From positions 67,001 to 131,000 of the forward strand of contig NZ_AEYE02000033.1 in NCBI RefSeq assembly GCF_000298315.2: DNA of 64,000 nt. The letters are read 5' to 3'. Below the pieces are notes generated by a model. That model ran no database searches and was not told the DNA's origin. It saw only the letters and a program-made list of their open reading frames with translations. The DNA is from Rhizobium grahamii CCGE 502 (GTDB lineage: Bacteria > Pseudomonadota > Alphaproteobacteria > Rhizobiales > Rhizobiaceae). Positions within the stretch are counted from its first letter, which is position 1; the number at the start of each line of letters is the position of its first letter. This document shows, piece by piece, positions 51,242-60,324 of this stretch. The position numbers and the translations under genes are program-made.

Positions 51242-52086
51242 TGGGCGAAAATGCGATGCTCAATGAGTGGTATCCCGTTGGCCTTTTCAGCCACACCAAA
51301 AAGGGCATCTACAAGACGGCCCTGATGGGCGAACCGATCGAGGTCTCGGCCGCCGCGGGCGGAGATGCTGTCGTGACGACGTCCGCGGGCCGTGCTCTTC
51401 CCGTCATCGTGCGTTTCGGCCATGTCTGGTCGTCCCTCGGAGTGCCCGACAAGGACCTTTTTTCCATTCCCGAGGCTGATCAGCCCGGCCGCCGGTTTGT
51501 CGAAGTCGGTGTCGTTCGCGTCCGCTGCTCGCCCCTTCGCGCGGTGGAGAACTTTCTTGACATTGCGCATTTTCCTTTCGTGCACACCGACATTCTCGGC
51601 GCCGAGCCGCACACGGAAGTCCAGAATTACAAGGCGGAGATTCGAGACGTCGAAGACGAGGTCTGGGCGACTCAGGTCAAGTTCTACCAGCCGCAGGCGG
51701 CGAAGTCTGCGAGCGGCGGCATAACCACGGAATACATGTATCGCGTCCCAGCCCCGACCTGCTCGGTGCTCTACAAGACCTGCCCACCCCGGCCGAGCGA
51801 ATGGGATGTCATTACCCTTTTCGTGCAGCCGCTGGCCGAGGACCTTTGCGACGTCTGGCCGTGGATGGCGCTGTTTGACGATGAAACCTCGATGACCGAC
51901 CTCATCCATTTCCAGCAAACCATCTTTCTGCAGGATCGGTCGATCCTCGAAAACCAGATCCCGCGTCTGTTGCCCCTCGATCCGGGCATGGAAATCCCCA
52001 CCCGCGCGGATATGACGTCTGTGGCATACCGGCGCTGGCTCAAACGTCACAATTACACCTACGGTGCACAGCTGGTGGCGCAATGA
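51241..52086 (+). CDS. Rieske-less ring-oxygenase/N-demethylase catalytic subunit (NdmC-like)
   Basis: A 281-residue oxygenase. The N-terminus, LNEWYPVGLFSHTKKGIYKT followed by ALMGEPIEV, resembles the start of Rieske monooxygenases, but the CxH and CxxH cluster motifs are absent. The mononuclear iron site is intact: ENFLDIAHFPFVHTD gives the bridging Asp107 and ligands His110 and His115, and Asp232 in FLQDRSILENQ is the expected third ligand. NdmC, the caffeine-pathway 7-methylxanthine N7-demethylase, has the same lack of a Rieske cluster and needs a GST-like partner. A GST gene follows here with a four-base overlap. Its substrate is inferred to be an N-methylpurine or related heterocycle. 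Confidence 0.72.
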   Translation: MGENAMLNEWYPVGLFSHTKKGIYKTALMGEPIEVSAAAGGDAVVTTSAGRALPVIVRFGHVWSSLGVPDKDLFSIPEADQPGRRFVEVGVVRVRCSPLRAVENFLDIAHFPFVHTDILGAEPHTEVQNYKAEIRDVEDEVWATQVKFYQPQAAKSASGGITTEYMYRVPAPTCSVLYKTCPPRPSEWDVITLFVQPLAEDLCDVWPWMALFDDETSMTDLIHFQQTIFLQDRSILENQIPRLLPLDPGMEIPTRADMTSVAYRRWLKRHNYTYGAQLVAQ

Positions 52087-52742
52087 AACTCTACGACTAC
52101 ATCCTTTCCCCGAGCTGCTACAAGGTGCGGCTCATGGCTGCCCTGACCAGCATTCCCCTGGAGATCCGGCCCGTGGATTTCCATCCGGGCGGCGAGCATC
52201 GGGGCGCGGAGCTCCTGGCGCTCAACCCTGCAGGTTCCATCCCGATCCTGGAGGATGGCGATCTTCTGCTGACCGAATCATCGGCCATGCTCGTTTATCT
52301 CGCAATGAAAAGCGCTCCGGAGTGGCTGGGTGACGGCACGGCCGAACAGGCATCCCGCCTGCAGCAGTGGCTGTCTTTCTCACATCGGCTGACCGCCAAT
52401 CTCGGTGGGGCACGCCTGCACGAGATGTTGCTGCGACCGGGCGATCTCGCCGTTCTTCAGGCACAGGGTATCGCGGCGTTGCGGGAACTGGAGGCCGGCC
52501 TGGTCGAGCAAGCCTTGCGGGGCAAGCCGTTCCTCGCATCCAACCGGCCAACGATTGCCGACATAGCCTGTTTCCCCTATGTCGCGCTCGCTCCCGATGG
52601 TGGCGTCCTGCTTGATCCGTACCCCGCGATCCGCCACTGGTCGCGCGCCATTCGCGCACTCGATGGCTTCATCGAGATGCCCGGCATCCATCGACTGCAT
52701 GAGCTGAAGCCCGACCCATCGATCAAGGCGGGTGAGGAATGA
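52083..52742 (+). CDS. Glutathione S-transferase-like protein (NdmE-like context)
   Basis: A 219-residue GST. The thioredoxin-like N-terminal domain begins KLYDYILSPSCYKVRLMAAL and has the cis-proline/glutathione motif NPAGSIPILEDGDLLLTESS. The helical C-terminal domain carries RPTIADIACFPYVALAPDGG with the N-capping aspartate. It overlaps the oxygenase gene by four bases and ends one base before the amidohydrolase ATG. In the caffeine cluster the GST homologue NdmE serves structurally to hold NdmC with its Rieske reductase. The tight coupling here suggests the same (inference). A catalytic glutathione role remains possible. Confidence 0.8.
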   Translation: MKLYDYILSPSCYKVRLMAALTSIPLEIRPVDFHPGGEHRGAELLALNPAGSIPILEDGDLLLTESSAMLVYLAMKSAPEWLGDGTAEQASRLQQWLSFSHRLTANLGGARLHEMLLRPGDLAVLQAQGIAALRELEAGLVEQALRGKPFLASNRPTIADIACFPYVALAPDGGVLLDPYPAIRHWSRAIRALDGFIEMPGIHRLHELKPDPSIKAGEE

Positions 52743-52743
52743 C

Positions 52744-54123
52744 ATGGCCGGTTACCTCCTGAAAAACTGCGCAGCTGTCGTAATTGACGACGGCAAGAGG
52801 CTGACTACCCGTCGCAACGTTGACGTCCTCACAGATGGCCCCGCCATCCAGGCGATCGGTGACAATCTCGGCGAGCGCGAGCTCCCGGCCAAAACCATCA
52901 CAAGGGACGCCAGCGGCTGGTTCGTCTATCCGGGGCTCGTCAACACGCACCATCATTTCTTCCAGACCTTCGTGCGCAACCGCGCTGACCTCGACTGGAC
53001 GAAATTGTCGGTCATCGAATGGCTTGACAGGATCTATCCAGTTTTCTCGCGGCTCAACGAGGATTGCTTCTATCACTCATCCGTCACCGCCATGGCCGAG
53101 CTGATCAAGCATGGCTGCACGACGGCCTTTGATCATCAGTATTGCTTCCCGAGACATGCCGGCAAACGGTTGGTCGACCGACAGTTCGAGGCAGCCGAGC
53201 TCCTTGGCATGCGATTTCACGCCGGGCGTGGCGGTAACACCCTGCCGAAATCGGAAGGGTCGACGATTCCCGACGCCATGCTGGAAACGACGGACGAGTT
53301 CATCGCCGATTGCGCCCGTCTGATCGACAATTATCACGACAACAGGCCTTTCAGCATGCGACAGGTGGTGGTCGCTCCCTGTCAGCCCGTCAACAGCTAC
53401 CGCGAGACCTTTGTCGAGTCGGCAGCACTGGCACGCGATCGCGGCGTGCGGATGCATACCCATGTCGGCGAAGGCGAGAGCACCGTCATCGCTGCGCGCC
53501 ATGGGATGCGAACGGTCGATTATTGCGCGGAGCTCGGATTTGCCGGCCCCGATGCCTTCTACGCCCATTGCTGGGAGCTCAATCATGACGAACTGTCGAG
53601 GATGGCGACAGATGGCACCGGGGTTTCGCATTGCCCGGAGCCAGTTTATCTGGTCGGGGCGGAAGTGACCGACATACCGGCCATGGAGGCCTTTGGCCTT
53701 CGTATCGGGCTTGGCTGTGATGGCGCCGCATCGAATGACAATTCGAACCTGCTGCATTGCGTGCACTCAGCCTACATGCTGCAATGCCTGACGGCATCGG
53801 GACGCAGACACCCCGTCCCGGCCCCTGTCGATTTCCTCGGTTATGCCACGACCGGCGGCGCGGCGCTTCTTGGTCGAGCAGACATCGGCAAGGTGGCGCC
53901 CGGGATGGCGGCCGACCTGTTTGCTATCGATACGCGACGCATGGACTATGTCGGCACACGCCATGATCCGCTGAGCCTCATCGCCAGGGTAGGCATCGGC
54001 ATGCCGACCGACATGACCATGATCAACGGGCGTATCGTATGGGAGAATGGCGAGTTCATTGGCCTTGACGAAAAACGGCTGTTTGCCGAGGCGGAAGCCG
54101 CGCTCGCGACCGTCACATTCTAA
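52744..54123 (+). CDS. Amidohydrolase, 8-oxoguanine/isoxanthopterin deaminase-like
   Basis: A 459-residue enzyme of the cog0402 amidohydrolases (guanine, 8-oxoguanine, isoxanthopterin and hydroxy-triazine deaminases). The zinc site is visible as His69-x-His71 (LVNTHHHFFQ), the histidines in RMHTHVGEGES, the histidine in FYAHCWELNHDE and the aspartate in LGCDGAASNDNSN. Such enzymes replace an exocyclic amino group by oxygen on a purine, pterin or triazine ring. Its ATG has GAGGAA upstream, and it belongs to the operon with the oxygenase and the nucleobase-type transporter. It is likely cytoplasmic. Confidence 0.83.
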   Translation: MAGYLLKNCAAVVIDDGKRLTTRRNVDVLTDGPAIQAIGDNLGERELPAKTITRDASGWFVYPGLVNTHHHFFQTFVRNRADLDWTKLSVIEWLDRIYPVFSRLNEDCFYHSSVTAMAELIKHGCTTAFDHQYCFPRHAGKRLVDRQFEAAELLGMRFHAGRGGNTLPKSEGSTIPDAMLETTDEFIADCARLIDNYHDNRPFSMRQVVVAPCQPVNSYRETFVESAALARDRGVRMHTHVGEGESTVIAARHGMRTVDYCAELGFAGPDAFYAHCWELNHDELSRMATDGTGVSHCPEPVYLVGAEVTDIPAMEAFGLRIGLGCDGAASNDNSNLLHCVHSAYMLQCLTASGRRHPVPAPVDFLGYATTGGAALLGRADIGKVAPGMAADLFAIDTRRMDYVGTRHDPLSLIARVGIGMPTDMTMINGRIVWENGEFIGLDEKRLFAEAEAALATVTF

Positions 54124-54149
54124 GACACGCAAAGAAGGGGAACCAAAAA

Positions 54150-55247
54150 ATGACCAACATCACCCGCAGAACACTGATGCAAGGCGTTGCAGCTGCCGGC
54201 CTTGCCAGCACCTTCGGCACACGAGCCGCCGTGGCAGCCGACGGCCCGCTCGGCATCACCCTCGTCGTTCCCTCGCCGATCGGCGACGTGGGCTGGGGTC
54301 GCGCGCTCCAGGACGGGCTCGAACCGGTCAAGGCTGCCTATGGCGACAAGGTCAAGGTCACTGTGCTCGAGAACATCGCGGAAGGTCCAGATGCCGACCG
54401 CATCATGACCAAGTCGGTAGCCGACGGGAACAACTTCCTCATCGCCGGCTCCTTCGGCTATCAGAACGGCGCACTGCAGATCGCCCGCCGCAACCCGAAA
54501 GTCACGGTGTTGCATGCTTCGGGCTATCAGGTGGCGCCGAACTTCTCGCCCTTTGCTGCCAAGAACTTCGAAGGCACGTATCTGCTTGGCATGGCCGCCG
54601 CCGCCGTCTCCAAGACAGGCAAGCTCGGCTCCGTCTCCGCCTTCGCTATTCCGGAACTGATTGCCTCCGTCAACGCCTTTACCCTGGGTGCACAGGCAGT
54701 CAACCCGAAGGCCGAGGTTACGGTCGTCTGGGTGAATTCGTGGTTCGATCCGGCCAAGGAGCAGGAAGCTGCCAAAGCGCTCGTCGCCCAGAACTGCGAC
54801 GTGATCTTCTCCAACGCCCAGGACACGCCATCCGTCGTCTCGGCCTGCGAAGCGGCAGGGGTCTACTCGCTCAATCTCAACTCCTCGATGAAGAAATATG
54901 CGCCGAAGTTCTATCTTGGCTGTGCCGCGACCGACTGGTCCCCGTTCTTCAAGGCTTCCGTCGACGCCCACCTGGCTGGCACCTTCAAGGGCGCCAACGC
55001 ATTCCTCGGCATGAAGGAAAAGGTTGTTCATATCGCCGATGCGAGCCCGGATATCCCGGCCGACGTGGCGGCGAAAATGAAGGAGGTCGAGGCCAGACTC
55101 GCCGATGGCAGCGGCTCGCCCTTTGCCGGTCCGGTAACCAAGGCGGATGGCAGCCAGGCCGCGGCAGTCGGCGCGACGCTTTCGGACGCAGACATCATTG
55201 CCATGGATTGGCACGTCAAGGGCGTCACTACGCCTCTGCCGAAGTGA
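54150..55247 (+). CDS. BMP-family ABC transporter substrate-binding protein
   Basis: A 365-residue basic-membrane-protein (PnrA/Med) type binding protein. The signal NITRRTLMQGVAAAGLASTF contains a twin arginine followed by a hydrophobic stretch and ends in AVAA, so Tat export is possible. The mature protein starts GPLGITLVVPSPIGDVGWGR, with DADRIMTKSVADGNNFLIAG. BMP proteins bind nucleosides, nucleobases or related ring compounds. It follows the aminohydrolase by 26 bases and precedes the ATPase gene by three. Confidence 0.85.
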   Translation: MTNITRRTLMQGVAAAGLASTFGTRAAVAADGPLGITLVVPSPIGDVGWGRALQDGLEPVKAAYGDKVKVTVLENIAEGPDADRIMTKSVADGNNFLIAGSFGYQNGALQIARRNPKVTVLHASGYQVAPNFSPFAAKNFEGTYLLGMAAAAVSKTGKLGSVSAFAIPELIASVNAFTLGAQAVNPKAEVTVVWVNSWFDPAKEQEAAKALVAQNCDVIFSNAQDTPSVVSACEAAGVYSLNLNSSMKKYAPKFYLGCAATDWSPFFKASVDAHLAGTFKGANAFLGMKEKVVHIADASPDIPADVAAKMKEVEARLADGSGSPFAGPVTKADGSQAAAVGATLSDADIIAMDWHVKGVTTPLPK

Positions 55248-55250
55248 TCC

Positions 55251-56771
55251 ATGGCTGCGCCCCTCCTGTCACTCCGCGGCATTTCCAAGAGCTACGGCCA
55301 GATCAAAGCCAACCAGGGCATTGATCTGGATGTGGCGCCGCGGTCCATTCATGCGATTCTCGGAGAGAACGGGGCGGGCAAGTCGACGCTGATGAAGCTT
55401 ATCTACGGCGTCGAGCAACCGGATGACGGAACCGTTGCCTGGGAAGGCGACGCCCTCGACCTCGCCTCTCCTGCTGAGGCGCGGCGTTGTGGGATTGGCA
55501 TGGTCTTCCAGCATTTTTCGCTGTTCGAGACACTGACCGTCATCGAGAACATCCAGCTGGTTGTACCTGGACGCAAGGGCGAGTTGACCGAGCGCGTCCG
55601 CAAGCTCGGCCGCGATTTTGGCCTCGAGGTCGATCCTCTCGCCCATGTCCACGCGCTATCGGTCGGGGAGCGTCAGCGGGTCGAGATCATTCGATGCCTG
55701 ATGACCAACCCAAAGCTGTTGATCCTCGACGAGCCCACTTCGGTCTTGCCGCCCCAGCTCGTCGAAAAGCTGTTCGATACCCTGAGGCGGCTGCGGGACG
55801 GCGGCGTTTCGATCCTTTTTATCTCTCATAAGCTCGAGGAGATCCGGGCAATCTGCGACCGCGCGACCATCTTGCGCGGCGGCCGGGTGACCGGCAACGT
55901 GGACCCGCGGGAGCATGATGCACACGACCTCGCCCGCATGATGATCGGGCGCGACAGTCCGGAGCCGATGCCGGCCCTTCCCCACTCCGGAGGCGAAAAG
56001 CGGCTCGAGATCGTCGACCTCAGCCATCGTCCTGATGACCCCTTCGCCACCTCGCTTTCCAACATCAGCCTGGCGGTGAAGGCTGGCGAAATTCTCGGCA
56101 TCGCCGGGGTGTCCGGAAACGGACAGAGCGAACTCGCCGCGCTGATATCGGGCGAAACGATGCTGCCGCGCGACCACGTGGACCGCGTGCTCATGATGGG
56201 CACGGACGTGGGCAGGCTTGATGCGGCTGCGCGCCGAAGGCTCGGCTTCGCTTTCGTCCCGGAAGATAGGCTTGGGCGCGGCGCCGTACCGGAAATGCCA
56301 CTGACCCTTAACAGCCTCCTGACCGCGCATCCGCTCGACCTTCTGAAGCACGGCCTCGTCGACAAGGCGAAAGCCACTGCGTTTACCGAGGACTGCATGC
56401 GCCAGTACGACGTTCGTGCCTCCGGTCCGGAGGCGGAAGCCGGCTCACTCTCAGGGGGCAACCTGCAGAAGTTCATCGTCGGCCGCGAGATCATGCTGTC
56501 GCCGAGGCTGCTGTTCGTCGCCCAACCCACCTGGGGCGTCGATGTCGGAGCAGCTTCGGCCATCCGCCGACGGCTGATCACCCTGCGCAACGAAGGCATG
56601 GCGATCCTCGTCATTTCCGAGGAGCTCGAGGAGCTTTTCGAGCTCTGCGATTTTATCCAGGTGCTCTACCACGGCACGCTGAGCCCGCCACTCATTACCC
56701 GCGATACGCGGCCTGAAGAAATCGGTCGATACATGATCGGGGCACAATCCTCCGAGAAAGCCTTTGCATGA
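55251..56771 (+). CDS. BMP-type ABC transporter, duplicated ATPase
   Basis: A 506-residue protein with two ATPase domains. Domain 1 has GENGAGKSTLMKL, LSVGERQRVEIIRCL and LLILDEPTSVLPP. Domain 2 has GVSGNGQSELAAL, LSGGNLQKFIVGREI and LLFVAQPTWGVDVG, in which the usual Walker B DEP is replaced by AQP. That pattern is usual in YufO-type importers, where the second site is degenerate. It energises the permeases encoded next, whose starts overlap by four bases. Confidence 0.88.
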   Translation: MAAPLLSLRGISKSYGQIKANQGIDLDVAPRSIHAILGENGAGKSTLMKLIYGVEQPDDGTVAWEGDALDLASPAEARRCGIGMVFQHFSLFETLTVIENIQLVVPGRKGELTERVRKLGRDFGLEVDPLAHVHALSVGERQRVEIIRCLMTNPKLLILDEPTSVLPPQLVEKLFDTLRRLRDGGVSILFISHKLEEIRAICDRATILRGGRVTGNVDPREHDAHDLARMMIGRDSPEPMPALPHSGGEKRLEIVDLSHRPDDPFATSLSNISLAVKAGEILGIAGVSGNGQSELAALISGETMLPRDHVDRVLMMGTDVGRLDAAARRRLGFAFVPEDRLGRGAVPEMPLTLNSLLTAHPLDLLKHGLVDKAKATAFTEDCMRQYDVRASGPEAEAGSLSGGNLQKFIVGREIMLSPRLLFVAQPTWGVDVGAASAIRRRLITLRNEGMAILVISEELEELFELCDFIQVLYHGTLSPPLITRDTRPEEIGRYMIGAQSSEKAFA

Positions 56772-57868
56772 GCGCATCCTCCTTTAGTTTCCTCCCGAGC
56801 CTTGTGCGCAGGGAGCGTGCCTCCCTCTCAGCAACCCTGCTCGCTCCGCTGATCGCCCTCGTGGTGGCGACGCTTCTCAATCTCGGTCTCTATGTCCTGA
56901 TGGGCCATGATCCTGCAGCGGTCGTCTATGCGATGTTGCTCGAACCGTTTCTTTCCTGGTCATCATTTTCCGAAGTGCTTTTGAAGATGGGGCCGCTTCT
57001 CCTGATCGCTCAGGGTCTTGCGATCGGCTTTCGCGCAAAGGTCTTCAATATCGGCGCCGAGGGCCAGTTCATCCTCGGCGCGATTTTCGCGTCGGCAATC
57101 CCGATCTGGCTTCCGAACGCCACGGGCCAATGGATGTGGCCGGCGATGCTGCTGCTCGGTGCCGTCGGCGGCGCGCTCTGGGCGTCACTAACCGCCTTCT
57201 GGCGCGTCCGGTTCAATGCCAACGAAATCCTCGTTTCGCTGATGCTGAGCCTGGTTGCGGCGCAACTGCTCTACTACCTGCTGCTTGGCCCATGGAAGGA
57301 CCCGAACGGCTTCAACTTCCCGCAGTCGGTGATGTTCCAGTACGATGCCATGGTGCCCCCCCTCATTCCCGGCACCCGTGTCAACGTCTCGCTCCTCATC
57401 ACGCTTGTGCTGTCCGTGCTCGCCTGGATCTTCATGCAGCGGAGCTTTACCGGCTTCAAGCTTCAGGTGGGCGGGCTTGCCCCTCGCGCTGCCGGCTATG
57501 CCGGCTTCAATGAAAACGGGGCGATCTGGCTTTCGCTGCTGATCGGCGGTTTCGCCGCCGGACTTGCCGGCGCCGCCGAAGTCGCGGGGCCGCTCGGGCA
57601 GTTGCAGCGCTCGATCTCCACCGGCTACGGCTATGCGGCCATCATTGTCGCCTATCTCGGGGGTCTGCATCCGCTCGGTATCGTCGTTTCGTCAATGATC
57701 ATGGCGGCTCTCTACATCGGTGGCGACAATGCGATGGTCTCGGCCAATCTGCCGATCGCCGCCGTCCGCGTCTTTCAGGGCAGTCTTTTGCTCGCCTACC
57801 TCATCGCCATCGCCTTCGTGCGGTACCGCATCGACTGGCCGCGCGCCGCTCACCGGAGCCAACCATGA
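56768..57868 (+). CDS. BMP-type ABC transporter permease 1
   Basis: A 366-residue permease of the BPD_transp_2 (YufP) family with about nine hydrophobic segments. The marker is LAIGFRAKVFNIGAEGQFIL near residue 85, followed by a second-half loop, LQVGGLAPRAAGYAGFNENG. It forms the channel with permease 2 for nucleobase or nucleoside uptake. It overlaps both neighbours by four bases. Confidence 0.88.
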   Translation: MSASSFSFLPSLVRRERASLSATLLAPLIALVVATLLNLGLYVLMGHDPAAVVYAMLLEPFLSWSSFSEVLLKMGPLLLIAQGLAIGFRAKVFNIGAEGQFILGAIFASAIPIWLPNATGQWMWPAMLLLGAVGGALWASLTAFWRVRFNANEILVSLMLSLVAAQLLYYLLLGPWKDPNGFNFPQSVMFQYDAMVPPLIPGTRVNVSLLITLVLSVLAWIFMQRSFTGFKLQVGGLAPRAAGYAGFNENGAIWLSLLIGGFAAGLAGAAEVAGPLGQLQRSISTGYGYAAIIVAYLGGLHPLGIVVSSMIMAALYIGGDNAMVSANLPIAAVRVFQGSLLLAYLIAIAFVRYRIDWPRAAHRSQP

Positions 57869-58776
57869 ACGCCTTCCAGTTCATCCTTGCCGGCACGCTC
57901 GCGGCCGCGACGCCATTTCTTCTCGCAGCTCTCGGTGAACTCGTGGTCGAACGCGCCGGCGTGCTTAATCTCGGTGTTGAGGGCCTGATGGCCTTTGGCG
58001 CGGTGCTCGCCTTCGTGATCGTCTACCATGGAGGCGGACATTTACTCGGCTTCGTCGCCGCCGGCGCCGGCGGTGCGATGCTGTCGCTGATCTTCGCCTT
58101 CGTCGCAATCGGATTTCGTGCAAACCAGGTCGCGGCGGGGCTGGCCATCGGCATCCTTGGCCAAGGGCTTTCGGCGCTGTTCGGCAAGTCATATGAAGCG
58201 CTCACCGTTCCCGGGATCGCGAAGATTGGCATTCCCGGGCTCTCGCAGATCCCTGTCGTTGGCACGCTCTTCGTACAGGACATCGTCGTCTGGCTTTCAC
58301 TCGTTGTCACTCTGGCGATCTGGGCTGTGTTCGCCTACAGCAAAACCGGCCTTATCGTGCGTGCCGTCGGCGAGAACCCGAAGGCCGCGCACGCCATCGG
58401 CTATCCGGTCATCGCCGTCCGCGTCGCGGCTGTTGCCTTCGGCGGGACCATGGCTGGTTTTGCCGGCGCCTATGCTGCAGTCGTCTACACGCCACTCTGG
58501 GCAGACGGGATGATCGCGGGACGTGGATGGATTGCCATCGCACTGGTGGTCTTTGGAACCTGGCTTACCGGCAGGATCTTCCTCGGCGCGTGCCTCTTTG
58601 GAGCCGTGTCGCTGATGGGGCTTGCCGCGCAGGCAACGGGCGTGAATATTCCGTCGCAGTTGCTGGCAAGCTTGCCCTACCTTGTCACGATCCTCGTGCT
58701 CGGCATCATTTCGGCAGACCGCCGTCTCCTGAAGCTGAACGGGGTCGCATCGCTCGGCGAACCCTTCGAACGCTGA
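57865..58776 (+). CDS. BMP-type ABC transporter permease 2
   Basis: A 303-residue permease of the YufQ type. It has VERAGVLNLGVEGLMAFGAV near the N-terminus and the coupling loop LIVRAVGENPKAAHAIGYPV at about residue 165, with eight or so membrane helices. It ends the operon. No clear terminator was found after it. Confidence 0.88.
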   Translation: MNAFQFILAGTLAAATPFLLAALGELVVERAGVLNLGVEGLMAFGAVLAFVIVYHGGGHLLGFVAAGAGGAMLSLIFAFVAIGFRANQVAAGLAIGILGQGLSALFGKSYEALTVPGIAKIGIPGLSQIPVVGTLFVQDIVVWLSLVVTLAIWAVFAYSKTGLIVRAVGENPKAAHAIGYPVIAVRVAAVAFGGTMAGFAGAYAAVVYTPLWADGMIAGRGWIAIALVVFGTWLTGRIFLGACLFGAVSLMGLAAQATGVNIPSQLLASLPYLVTILVLGIISADRRLLKLNGVASLGEPFER

Positions 58777-59568
58777 ACGCAAGTCCAAAGGCGATCGCAG
58801 ATTTCTGCACCGTCCAGGGTTAAGACCTGCGCCATCGTCGAATGAGAGCCGCGTGATTTCGATCGCAGCCGATCGGGGTGGTCGACCACAGATAACGGCA
58901 AGGGTGATAGGCTGGCGTCCTGTCAGGCGAGAGGCATTACGGGGGGACGAGGTCGCCCCCTTTTTGGTGGCACTCTCGGGGCAGCAGGGTTCCACGTGGC
59001 AAAGGCGGTCAGGTCAGCGCACCGCAGTAATCTTTTTTTGACAAATCGATGGTAGTAGATTTTCGCGCGATCAGTTTAGCGTACGCGCCTACGGTTATCG
59101 AATGAAAGCCAATATTGCTTTGATAAGGGTCTGGTCGGCTGCTGCCATATTGATGGTACTCGTTGCCATCAATCCATTTGGTCGTCATGCGCTCGATGCA
59201 GTGACAACCGCATCCATTCCCGCCGGGCCATAGGCCCCTGAGACATCACCGACGGCAGCGATTGCTGGCGCTTCGGCTCCCGGTAGATGTTGCCACACCA
59301 CTAGCCACGACCTCGCGAGCGAGCCTTGGTCACAGCATTGGTGCTGTCAATCGAAGGAAACGTCCGAATGCCCAGCTGTGGCACGGGCAATGTCGATCAC
59401 GGCATGGCGCTCCCCCTGGTCGCTCAGAATCCCCGTATCCGATCGGAATCTGCTGAAACGTTTTATTCGCCTAAAGTAGATTAATCAAATTCAATCGGGG
59501 TTATGGCTATTTCGCTATCTTACGTTTAAGTAAGCGATCGGTTTTTTAAAGCTAGGTGAATCTCTGAA
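58777..59568. other. Long intergenic region with low-GC stretch
   Basis: Nearly 800 bases without a confident gene apart from the tentative small ORF at 59102. The last 100 bases before the ArsR gene are AT-rich (for instance TTAATCAAATTCAATC and GGTTTTTTAAAGC), as expected for its promoter. No repeat or transposon end was seen. Confidence 0.45.
59102..59233 (+). CDS. Possible 43-residue membrane peptide
   Basis: The ORF starts MKANIALIRVWSAAAILMVL and has one predicted membrane helix (AAAILMVLVAI) with a short exported-looking tail. No ribosome binding site is obvious, so it may be chance. It is listed because it is the only protein-like frame in the gap. Confidence 0.22.
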   Translation: MKANIALIRVWSAAAILMVLVAINPFGRHALDAVTTASIPAGP

Positions 59569-59880
59569 ATGCGCATTGATACGGACTTCCAGGAAGAGGC
59601 TAGACTTCTAACTCTGTTGGCAAACGAAAAAAGACTCCTGATTGCCAGCCTTCTCCTGGACAATGAATTGAACGTCGGTGAATTGGCGAAACGCGTTGGC
59701 CTTTCGCAGTCGGCTCTCTCCCAGCATCTCGCCCGTCTTCGTGAGGGCAATATCGTGACAACCCGTCGCGACGCCCAGACGATCTATTATTCGACGATGC
59801 ACTATGGCGTTCGAAAGATCCTCTCGACTCTCGAGGAGATCACTGATCGTTCGACAAAGGGTCTGAAGGCAGCAAGCTAA
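59569..59880 (+). CDS. ArsR/SmtB-type winged-helix regulator
   Basis: A 103-residue regulator: LTLLANEKRLLIASLLLDNE, then NVGELAKRVGLSQSALSQHL and LREGNIVTTRRDAQTIYYS, the full ArsR winged helix. It contains no cysteine at all, so the classical CxC metal site is absent. It resembles the cysteine-free or redox/sulfide-type subgroup by fold only. The neighbours do not reveal a target. Autoregulation at the AT-rich upstream region is likely. Confidence 0.82.
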   Translation: MRIDTDFQEEARLLTLLANEKRLLIASLLLDNELNVGELAKRVGLSQSALSQHLARLREGNIVTTRRDAQTIYYSTMHYGVRKILSTLEEITDRSTKGLKAAS

Positions 59881-60113
59881 GCTTTCGGCGACAATCAGGC
59901 GGACCGGGGCCGTCTCGTTGCGGATAGACGGGGTTGTCGCCAGGCGGAAGACGGCCTTGAAATCGGCGCCGGGGGCGATCAGCCACTTCTGTCGCAACCG
60001 TCACCGTTGCGATTAAATCCACGCCACGCTACGGGCGTCCTTTGGGGGCAGGTCGCGTCGCGCTTCACCACCGGGGTTCGTCGCTGGAGCGGCGAGCCGG
60101 TCCCTCGCCACCT

Positions 60114-60212
60114 GCCCTCGGTCTCGGAAAGCAGGATGTGTTCCGGCCGAATGCCATAGGTCTTGCGGCCCTCTTTCGCAGCAATCTCTTCCTCCAATGG
60201 GAAGGCTGCCAA
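60114..60212 (-). pseudogene. Remnant of a sugar ABC transporter ATPase C-terminus
   Basis: The minus strand reads PLEEEIAAKEGRKTYGIRP followed by EHILLSETEG, matching the OB-fold tail of MalK/UgpC-type ATPases (usual form VTYGIRPEHL). The flanking frames do not continue the protein, and no ATPase domain is found. This looks like a short leftover of a deleted transporter gene. Confidence 0.4.
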
Positions 60213-60324
60213 CCGCCGCAAGATATGATACCGATGCTCCAAGGCGTCGCCTCGTCGCTGTCTGACGCGCGCCTGAAACCTTTCCAATAACCTGGCGGGA
60301 GGCAGTGGCGCCTGTGACGTCCCC

